From assembly GCA_003520925.1 (NCBI GenBank), contig DOTV01000016.1, positions 8,023 to 14,892 of the forward strand: a stretch of DNA of 6,870 nucleotides. Reading direction: 5' to 3'. The position numbers and the translations under genes are program-made. This stretch comes from Bacteroidales bacterium. Lineage in GTDB: Bacteria > Bacteroidota > Bacteroidia > Bacteroidales > VadinHA17. Below, piece by piece: positions 1 to 5,519 of the stretch (position 1 is its first letter; every line of letters begins with the position of its first letter). Below the pieces are notes generated by a model that saw only the letters and a list, made by a program, of their open reading frames with translations, ran no database searches and had not been told where the DNA came from.

Positions 1-37
1 CAGAAGTATTTAATATCATCATAATAAAATTACTGAA

Positions 38-1303
38 ATGGATAAAGAGCTCATTAAGAAATCATATCAGCTTGCTAAAGAGCAGTATGCAGAAATAGGA
101 GTTGACACTGAAAAAGTCCTGAAGCAGATGGATGATGTTGTAATAAGCCTTCACTGCTGGCAGACCGATGATGTGGGAGGATTTGAAAAAGAGGGGGCTG
201 AGCTGGGCGGCGGGGGGATCCAGGCTACCGGTAATTTTCCGGGAAAATCAAAATCACTTGCTCAGATGCGGGATGATCTCGATAAAGTATTATCACTGCT
301 TCCCGGAAAACAGAGGCTGAGTCTTCATGCTATTTATGGTGAGTTTGGGGGGAAGAAGGTCGATCGTGATCAGATTGAGGCAAAACACTTCCAGGGCTGG
401 ATCGATTGGGCAAAAAAGAGGAAAATAGGACTGGATTTCAATTGCACATGCTTTTCCCACCCTTTAGCTGATGATGGCTTTACCCTCTCAAGTAAAAATC
501 CGAAGATCAGAAAATTCTGGGTTGAACATACAAAGAGATGCCGCGCTATCGCAGCTGAAATGGGAAAACAGCTCGGCACTCCTTCAGTTCATAATATCTG
601 GATACCTGACGGTTCAAAAGACACACCAGTCGACAGGATGGGACTTCGCAAACTCCTGAAGAAGTCTCTGGATGAGATTTTTACGGTTAAGTATCCAAAG
701 AAATATCTGAAGGATTCCATCGAAAGCAAACTTTTTGGGATCGGATCCGAATCGATGGTTGTTGGATCACATGATTTCTACCTCGGATACGCTGTTCAGA
801 ATAACACAATGATCACACTTGATAACGGTCATTTCCATCCGACTGAGCAGGTTGGAGACAAGATTTCCTCAATACTTCTTTATATTGATGAACTGCTGTT
901 ACATCTTACAAGAGGAGTAAGATGGGACAGCGATCATGTGTTAACTTTTAATGATGAATTGTTACTCATAACACAGGAAATTATACGGGCCAAAGCTCTT
1001 GCCAGAATAAATATCGGTCTCGATTTCTTCGATGCAAGCCTTAACAGGATTGGTGCTTATGTAATAGGTACACGGTCGGCCCAGATGGCTTTCATGTATG
1101 CCATGCTTGAACCATACCAGACACTCCTGAAGTTTGAAGAGGAGGGAAGGACCTTTGAACGGTTATCCTTTCTGGAACTTATGAAATCAAAGCCATTCGG
1201 AGCTGTATGGGATTACTACTGCCTCCGGAACAAAGTTCCTGCTGGTCAGGATTATATCGAAGAGATAATGAATTATGAAAAGGCAGTATTGCTGAAGAGA
1301 TAG
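38..1303 (+). CDS. rhaA: L-rhamnose isomerase
   Basis: This cytosolic enzyme interconverts L-rhamnose and L-rhamnulose, the first step of rhamnose catabolism. The 421-residue product matches the E. coli RhaA type (419 aa) along its whole length, including the SLHCWQTDDVGGFE, GGIQATGNFPGK, GLDFNCTCFSHPL and TPSVHNIWIPDG blocks. The metal and active-site residues known for E. coli RhaA appear to be present at E229, K231, D262, H265, H289, D297, D299 and D329, in the contexts IESKLFGIG, LDNGHFHPTE, LLLHLTRGVRWDSDH and IGLDFFDAS. H97 in LSLHAIY probably corresponds to the E. coli active-site His101. An in-frame stop at 11-13 makes the ATG at 38 the first usable start. No Shine-Dalgarno is visible in the leader, as is usual in Bacteroidota. 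The FGGY kinase follows 45 bp later, so the two are probably cotranscribed. The gene looks intact and ordinary. It is not the Pseudomonas stutzeri-type isomerase. Confidence 0.97.
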   Translation: MDKELIKKSYQLAKEQYAEIGVDTEKVLKQMDDVVISLHCWQTDDVGGFEKEGAELGGGGIQATGNFPGKSKSLAQMRDDLDKVLSLLPGKQRLSLHAIYGEFGGKKVDRDQIEAKHFQGWIDWAKKRKIGLDFNCTCFSHPLADDGFTLSSKNPKIRKFWVEHTKRCRAIAAEMGKQLGTPSVHNIWIPDGSKDTPVDRMGLRKLLKKSLDEIFTVKYPKKYLKDSIESKLFGIGSESMVVGSHDFYLGYAVQNNTMITLDNGHFHPTEQVGDKISSILLYIDELLLHLTRGVRWDSDHVLTFNDELLLITQEIIRAKALARINIGLDFFDASLNRIGAYVIGTRSAQMAFMYAMLEPYQTLLKFEEEGRTFERLSFLELMKSKPFGAVWDYYCLRNKVPAGQDYIEEIMNYEKAVLLKR

Positions 1304-1348
1304 TTACAATATGAGATCTGTTAATGACAAAGCAGGGGAATTAGTTAT

Positions 1349-2716
1349 ATGAAGGAGAAGGTTATAGCAGTATTCGATGTCGGGAAAACCAACAAAAAGC
1401 TGCTTCTGTTTGATTATAATTTCAAGCTTGTATTTGAGCAGGAGATCAGAATTGCAGAGAAGCTCGATGATGACGGGTTCGAATGTGATAATATTGAGGT
1501 GATAGAGAATTGGATAAGGGAATCAATAAACAAGCTTGTTCATTCCGAGAAATATGACCTTACCGCTCTGAATTTCGCCACTTATGGTGCTACGATCGTC
1601 TATCTTGATGCAAATGGTAAAAGGTTGACTCCTGTTTACAATTACCTTAAACCAATTGATGAAAAAATACCAGAGAGGCTTTACAGAAGGTATGGCGGGC
1701 AGGATGAATTTTGCAGGAGAACTGCTTCTCCGGCACTGGGTATGCTTAACTCGGGAATACAGATTCTATGGCTCAGGAGCACCAAACCTGAGGTGTTTTC
1801 CAAAGTAAAATATATACTTCATTTTCCTCAATATCTCTCATACCTTATCTCAGGAAAAATCTGTTCTGAACACACTTCAATAGGATGTCATACAGGGCTC
1901 TGGGATTTTGACAACATGAAGTACCATCCATGGGTAGCCGATAATGAATTGGATCTCCCCGAACCTGTCCCGGTAGGTACATTCACAGAAGTCGTCATTG
2001 ATGGTAAAAGGATTAAAGCCGGGATTGGAATACACGACAGTTCATCGTCGCTTGCTCCTTACTTTACAGCCAGCAAAGGGAAATTCCTCCTGATTTCATC
2101 GGGAACATGGTGCATTAACATGAATCCTTTCAATAACGAAAAACTTTCGGTGGAACAGCTCGACAACGACTGCCTGTGCTATATGAGCATTGCACGTCAG
2201 CCAGTCAAATCATCCAGACTGTTCCTTGGCAATCTGCATGAAAGAGGCGTAAAAATGCTTACCGATCATTTCAGGATGACCGGAGATTTCTTCAGAAATG
2301 TAAAGTTTGATCAGGATCTTATAAATATGCTGAAGACCAGGTATAGCGGCGATAAAAGAGCATTTTTTAACAGTGGACCGGAATCGAGGGAATTCAAGGA
2401 GCGTATAGATCTCTTTGATTTTAAATCGTTCGATGAAGGTTACCACCAGCTTATGTGCGAGCTGAGTGATCTTACCTCTGAAGCTATCAGGCTTATCCTT
2501 CCGGAAAACGACGACATTGAGAATTTCTACATAACAGGCGGTTTTGCTAAAAACAAAATTTTCCTGAAACTTATTGCCGCGTCATTCCCTTCAAAAAAAG
2601 TATATACATCTGTAATAAACAACGCTACTGCACTGGGAGCGGCTCTGGTTATCTATCAATCCCTTAGTGATAAGCAGCCTGAACTGAACCTTGGACTGAC
2701 CGGATATAAGGCTTAG
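1349..2716 (+). CDS. FGGY-family carbohydrate kinase, probable L-rhamnulokinase
   Basis: This 455-residue protein is an ATP-dependent sugar kinase of the FGGY family (ASKHA fold). The N-terminal phosphate-1 loop is DVGKTN at residues 10-15. The probable catalytic base is D230 in GIGIHDSSSS. The second phosphate motif is LISSGTW near residues 248-254, and the adenosine-site motif is YITGGFAKNK near 394-403. The length is normal for the family. The start is the first in-frame ATG after a stop at 1325-1327, with a weak GGGGAA ribosome-binding-like stretch 8 bases upstream. Position directly behind rhaA suggests it phosphorylates L-rhamnulose at O-1. However, the DVGKTNKK N-terminus differs from classical E. 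coli RhaB (DLGASSGR), and it resembles a divergent FGGY subgroup whose substrates are poorly known. L-fuculose or another ketose remains possible, so no gene symbol is assigned. Kinase assignment is firm; the substrate is inferred from context. Confidence 0.88.
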   Translation: MKEKVIAVFDVGKTNKKLLLFDYNFKLVFEQEIRIAEKLDDDGFECDNIEVIENWIRESINKLVHSEKYDLTALNFATYGATIVYLDANGKRLTPVYNYLKPIDEKIPERLYRRYGGQDEFCRRTASPALGMLNSGIQILWLRSTKPEVFSKVKYILHFPQYLSYLISGKICSEHTSIGCHTGLWDFDNMKYHPWVADNELDLPEPVPVGTFTEVVIDGKRIKAGIGIHDSSSSLAPYFTASKGKFLLISSGTWCINMNPFNNEKLSVEQLDNDCLCYMSIARQPVKSSRLFLGNLHERGVKMLTDHFRMTGDFFRNVKFDQDLINMLKTRYSGDKRAFFNSGPESREFKERIDLFDFKSFDEGYHQLMCELSDLTSEAIRLILPENDDIENFYITGGFAKNKIFLKLIAASFPSKKVYTSVINNATALGAALVIYQSLSDKQPELNLGLTGYKA

Positions 2717-2780
2717 ATTAACAAATCCGATCAGAAGAGCCGACCTGTAAAAATATCTTTACCGTTGATTTTGATAGGGT

Positions 2781-2800
2781 CAGGAGGGAGCAGGAGGGTC
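2781..2800 (+). repeat. Tandem CAGGAGGG repeat, G-rich
   Basis: Two copies of CAGGAGGG, at 2781-2788 and 2791-2798, are spaced by two bases (AG). Together with GGG at 2777-2779 they form a run with three GGG and two GG tracts. Each copy contains AGGAGG, the perfect anti-Shine-Dalgarno complement, but no start codon follows at a useful distance. The second copy can also pair with TCCTG at 2802-2806 to form a small 5-bp hairpin with a 6-base loop. Its function is unknown and it may be chance. Confidence 0.6.
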
Positions 2801-2856
2801 ATCCTGTAGTAGTATTATCATCCACGATTTAAGCAATTTAGAGACCATCAGTTACG

Positions 2857-2882
2857 TTGAAGTAAGAAATCAATTATTTTTG
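2857..2882 (+). promoter_or_regulatory. Candidate Bacteroidota-type promoter for the 2925 gene
   Basis: TATTTTTG at 2875-2882 is a full match to the Bacteroidota -7 consensus TAnnTTTG. A TTG lies upstream at 2857-2859, but the 15-base spacing is shorter than the usual 17-23, so the -33 part is doubtful. The position, about 42 bp before the ATG at 2925, would suit transcription of the four-gene cassette. This is inference from consensus only, and AT-rich spacers give chance matches. Confidence 0.35.
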
Positions 2883-2924
2883 AGGGCAGAAAAAGCCGTA
2901 GGTGTAAAGATTAAATCCTGAAAA

Positions 2925-3329
2925 ATGAAAACCAGATACATTCTAATCCTGACTCTGATGATAAGTCTGAGTGTTGCATTGAATGCCCAGCAGAAAGAAA
3001 GTGAGAAAAAGATTAAGAGCATAATTGTCACACAGGAAAAATACGATATGCTGGTGGCGCGAAAATACAAAGATACCGAGCAGTATTTTGATTCAAAAGG
3101 TAACCTCATTGAAGATATTACCTACAAGCAGGGAAAGATCGACAAGCACTTCAAATATCAGTACGATGCGGATAACAATAAAACAAAAGAGGAAGAATTT
3201 GATCCGTCAGGCAGGCTTATCGAATTTTCGGAATACAAATATGAAAATGGACTCAGGAGTGAGAAACTTGTATATGATTCAAACAAGAAATTGAAATCAA
3301 AAAAGACATACGTGTACACAACATATTAA
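2925..3329 (+). CDS. Small secreted YD/MORN-like repeat protein
   Basis: This 134-residue protein has an N-terminal signal peptide: the hydrophobic stretch LILTLMISLSVAL, with likely cleavage after A21 in LNA|QQ. The mature part contains about four short beta-strand repeats of roughly 20 residues, with units beginning YFDSKGNLIE, YQYDADNNKT, EFDPSGRLIE and VYDSNKKLKS. They resemble RHS/YD or YwqK-like MORN repeats, which are common in exported Bacteroidota proteins of unknown role. The start is fixed by an in-frame TGA at 2919-2921, just before the ATG. The stop TAA directly abuts the ATG of the VTC-domain gene with no spacing, which suggests translational coupling and a shared role. It is predicted to be periplasmic or surface-exposed, and it lacks a lipobox cysteine. 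The exact function is not recognisable. Confidence 0.85.
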   Translation: MKTRYILILTLMISLSVALNAQQKESEKKIKSIIVTQEKYDMLVARKYKDTEQYFDSKGNLIEDITYKQGKIDKHFKYQYDADNNKTKEEEFDPSGRLIEFSEYKYENGLRSEKLVYDSNKKLKSKKTYVYTTY

Positions 3330-4118
3330 ATGGAAGTTATTTCTGAAATATTGAAAATTCTTGATTCATTCAATTCCGTCAGGCTCGGTGAGATGGATAA
3401 TGTTAAGCTTATGGACAGGAATGACACCAAATATCTTTTGCCGGCTAACCGTATCCCTGACTTGCTTCTACTTATGCAGAAAAGATACAGGGTGCTTGAG
3501 ATCAATAATATAAGAATTTCATCTTATGATACATTATATCTTGATACACCCGACTTCACCTTGTTCAATCAGCATGTTACAGGCAGACCAGGTCGTGTAA
3601 AAGTAAGGTACAGGAGTTATAAATCAACAGGAAATACTTTTCTGGAAATAAAGAAAAAAACAAAGAAGGACAGGACTGTTAAATGGCGGATGGAAAACTC
3701 TTCTTCAGGCAGTTCTTTTGATGAAAATACAATCGGATTTGTCAACTCGCATATAAAATTTAATTGTAATGACTTAAAACCAGTTCTTTCAAACAGCTTT
3801 AAAAGAATGACATTTGTAGGTTTTGATACACCTGAGCGCATCACAATCGATCTGGATCTCTCTTTTTCTTCAATTTCGGGAAATAATAGGATCGGACTCC
3901 CACTTATTTCAGTTGTTGAGCTTAAGAGTGAAGGACCTGCATCCCGCTCACCATTTTCCGGAATTATCAAACAATTCTCAAGTTATCCAACGGGGTTCAG
4001 CAAGTATTGCATTGGCTGCGTGATGCTTTACGACCTTCCCCTTAAAAACAGCCTCAAACCAAACATTTTATTAATAAACCGGATCGAAAATGAATACAAT
4101 GGATATCTTAGTGCCTGA
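3330..4118 (+). CDS. VTC-domain polyphosphate polymerase
   Basis: This 262-residue soluble protein has the VTC domain, a triphosphate tunnel metalloenzyme fold that in yeast Vtc4 makes inorganic polyphosphate from ATP. The visible features fit a tunnel lined with alternating charged residues. These are RNDTKYLL (R30, D32, K34), YDTLYLDT (66-73), RPGRVKVRYRSY (R89, K91, R93, R95), FLEIKKK (E106, K108), ITIDLDL (D174, D176), VVELKSEG (E197, K199) and the C-terminal GFSKY (K225). E197 and K225 appear equivalent to the metal-binding glutamate and a catalytic lysine of Vtc4. There is no signal peptide or membrane segment, so the protein is cytosolic. No SPX domain is present, unlike the yeast subunits, so the inositol-pyrophosphate sensing of yeast is absent. 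The gene starts immediately after the preceding stop and overlaps the DUF4956 gene by 29 bp. Pairing of VTC and DUF4956 genes is recurrent in bacteria. The fold assignment is strong; the polymer product is inferred. Confidence 0.92.
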   Translation: MEVISEILKILDSFNSVRLGEMDNVKLMDRNDTKYLLPANRIPDLLLLMQKRYRVLEINNIRISSYDTLYLDTPDFTLFNQHVTGRPGRVKVRYRSYKSTGNTFLEIKKKTKKDRTVKWRMENSSSGSSFDENTIGFVNSHIKFNCNDLKPVLSNSFKRMTFVGFDTPERITIDLDLSFSSISGNNRIGLPLISVVELKSEGPASRSPFSGIIKQFSSYPTGFSKYCIGCVMLYDLPLKNSLKPNILLINRIENEYNGYLSA

Positions 4119-4785
4119 AGCAGTGAACATTGCAGGGATTCACATTATTGATCTCCCGGGCTTCCTCGAGTTTGTCCTGCGATTTCTTCTTAACATCTCA
4201 GTAATCATGATACTTGTGAGATGGCTTTACTATTCAAAAACCAGGCGAAAAGACTATCTCTTTACATACATACTTATTTCAAGCATTGTTTTTCTTCTTT
4301 GCTTTCTTCTCGAGAGCGTCAAGCTCCAGATTGGATTTGCCCTTGGCATGTTTGCCATTTTCGGAATTATCCGTTACCGCACCGATGCCCTGCCAATAAA
4401 AGAAATGACATATCTTTTCCTTATAATAGGAGTCTCCGTAATAAATGCACTGACAAATACCGAGACAAGTCTGGTTGATCTACTTTTTTCAAATATCGTT
4501 ATCATTTTCATTACCTACGGACTTGAAAAACTCTGGCTTATTAAACATGAGTCTTCAAAACTCATCATCTACGAAAAGATCAACCTGATTAAGGAGGATA
4601 AGCATGATGAGCTGCTGAAGGATCTCCAGGAAAGAACAGGAATTAAAAAAATTAACAGGGTTGAAGTGGGGAAGATAAATTTCCTGCGCGACATATGTGA
4701 TCTTACGATTTACTATTATAGCGATGGCATCAACCAGGGTCAGGTAACAAATAACAATTCAAAGAATGATGACGATGATGACTAA
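4090..4785 (+). CDS. DUF4956 family inner-membrane protein
   Basis: This 231-residue membrane protein fits the DUF4956 family. Likely transmembrane segments lie near residues 25-46, 56-74, 106-122 and 129-147. A conserved amphipathic re-entrant-like stretch (about 79-98) carries FGIIRYRTDALPIKE, the family hallmark. Residues 155-210 form a cytosolic alpha/beta tail ending in ICDLTIYYY, followed by a low-complexity end with five aspartates. The start at 4090 overlaps the VTC gene by 29 bp; an alternative ATG at 4099 would cut this to 20 bp. The 3' end overlaps the next gene by 20 bp. The family has no established biochemistry. Because it is the regular partner of VTC enzymes, a role as membrane anchor or polymer channel, analogous to the membrane part of the yeast VTC complex, is a reasonable hypothesis but is unproven. 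Confidence 0.9.
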   Translation: MNTMDILVPEAVNIAGIHIIDLPGFLEFVLRFLLNISVIMILVRWLYYSKTRRKDYLFTYILISSIVFLLCFLLESVKLQIGFALGMFAIFGIIRYRTDALPIKEMTYLFLIIGVSVINALTNTETSLVDLLFSNIVIIFITYGLEKLWLIKHESSKLIIYEKINLIKEDKHDELLKDLQERTGIKKINRVEVGKINFLRDICDLTIYYYSDGINQGQVTNNNSKNDDDDD

Positions 4786-5443
4786 GAGACTTGTTCTTCT
4801 GTTTCTATTAATTTACACCTCTTCAATCTCTTTTTCCCAGGACGATTTCGGAATCTGGTACAGTGTAGCGGCTGAAAAAAAGCTTGTAAAAAACCTTGGG
4901 CTCGATCTGGATGCGAACGTGAGGACGTTTAATAATGCTTCAAAGATTGAAGAGGCATTTTTTGATCTGGGACTCTCATTTAAACTGAACAAGTATTTAT
5001 CGGCTGGAGTATCTTACCGGTTTACCGAATTCAAAGAAAACGATGACCTGTTTCATCCAAGACATAAATGGTTTGCGGATATCAGAGGGAAATTACCGCT
5101 GGGTGATTTTGATCTGACGGCGAGGTTCAGGTTCCAGCAACGGTACAAAACCTACTTTGAGGATGAAAATGATAAAGAGTCGAAAGAAGTCGGACGGATA
5201 AAGCTTAAAATGAGTTACAATATTCCATCGTTCCCTGTAAATCCTTATATATCAACTGAGTTGTTCTTTCCGATGTTTGGTCAGTCAGAAAGAATTGTTG
5301 AAAAAAACAGGTTTATGGCCGGGATCGGGTACAATATTTCTAAAAAGAATTCATTAGAGCTTGAGTACATGTTCCAGCGTGATTATTTCCCGCATATCTC
5401 AGATATTAATGTTGTTTCAGTGGGTTATAATTTTAAATTCTAA
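4766..5443 (+). CDS. DUF2490 outer-membrane beta-barrel protein
   Basis: This 225-residue exported protein has a signal peptide (RLVLLFLLIYTSSISFS, cleavage likely after S24 before QDDFG). The mature part has alternating-residue beta strands typical of an outer-membrane barrel: FGIWYSVAAEKKL at the start, then LSAGVSYRF, DLTARFRFQQRY, GRIKLKMSYNI and LELEYMFQRDY. It ends in GYNFKF, whose terminal phenylalanine matches the BAM recognition signal. These traits and the length match DUF2490. The exact start is uncertain because ATGs occur at 4766, 4769, 4775 and 4778, all inside the overlap with the DUF4956 gene; the shorter starts still leave a normal signal peptide. As the last gene of the cassette it would supply an outer-membrane component. 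No ligand or pore function can be read from the sequence. Confidence 0.88.
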   Translation: MMTMMTKRLVLLFLLIYTSSISFSQDDFGIWYSVAAEKKLVKNLGLDLDANVRTFNNASKIEEAFFDLGLSFKLNKYLSAGVSYRFTEFKENDDLFHPRHKWFADIRGKLPLGDFDLTARFRFQQRYKTYFEDENDKESKEVGRIKLKMSYNIPSFPVNPYISTELFFPMFGQSERIVEKNRFMAGIGYNISKKNSLELEYMFQRDYFPHISDINVVSVGYNFKF

Positions 5444-5456
5444 AACCTGCCAGCAG

Positions 5457-5487
5457 TTGAATATGAGAATATGATTTTCTATTTTTA
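5457..5487 (+). promoter_or_regulatory. Candidate Bacteroidota promoter for the propeller gene
   Basis: TTG at 5457-5459 lies 20 bases before TATTTTTA at 5480-5487. This fits the TTG-N17-23-TAnnTTTG layout of Bacteroidota promoters with one mismatch, the last G being A. The predicted transcript would begin near 5492-5496, giving a leader of about 25 bases before the ATG at 5520. The -7 element lies inside the left arm of the inverted repeat at 5479-5509. It is a consensus-based prediction only. Confidence 0.4.
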
Positions 5488-5509
5488 GTGCGCCAAATTT
5501 TAAAAATAG
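5479..5509. repeat. Perfect 9-bp inverted repeat with 13-base loop
   Basis: The arms CTATTTTTA (5479-5487) and TAAAAATAG (5501-5509) are exact reverse complements. The match extends by a further GATT/AATC pair (5473-5476 and 5510-5513) if two bases are bulged in the left arm, giving 13 pairs. The stem is almost all A-T and has no following T run, so it is a poor intrinsic terminator for the upstream cassette. Its overlap with the candidate -7 element favours an operator for a dimeric regulator, or a leader structure close to the start codon. Confidence 0.6.
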
Positions 5510-5519
5510 AATCGGAATC

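Larger units (their letters stand above)
2717..2924. other. Non-coding spacer between sugar genes and polyphosphate cassette
   Basis: This 208-bp gap separates two functionally unrelated gene groups. It has no plus-strand ATG and no RNA gene that I can recognise. It holds a G-rich tandem repeat at 2781-2800 and a candidate promoter close to the downstream gene. No convincing intrinsic terminator follows the kinase gene: the only hairpins seen are 5-bp stems (GTAAA/TTTAC at 2747-2762 and CAGGA/TCCTG at 2791-2806) without a following T run. Confidence 0.7.

Noticed and set aside
2210..2446. Minus-strand open frame inside the FGGY kinase gene
   Set aside because: The kinase reading frame is intact with family motifs on both sides, and the antisense product shows no domain.
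2747..2762. GTAAA/TTTAC hairpin after the kinase gene as a terminator
   Set aside because: The stem has only five pairs, mostly A-T, and no T run follows, so it does not qualify as an intrinsic terminator.
2870..3109. Minus-strand open frame across the spacer and the repeat-protein gene
   Set aside because: It is Phe/Ser-rich and hydrophobic only because it is antisense to an AT-rich leader and signal peptide. The plus-strand frame has a proper signal peptide and repeats.
3617..3970. 117-codon minus-strand open frame inside the VTC gene
   Set aside because: It is long but antisense to conserved VTC motifs, and its product has no recognisable features.
5479..5509. Inverted repeat read as terminator of the cassette
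   Set aside because: The stem lacks G-C pairs at its core and is followed by AATCGG rather than a T tract. An operator or leader role fits better.
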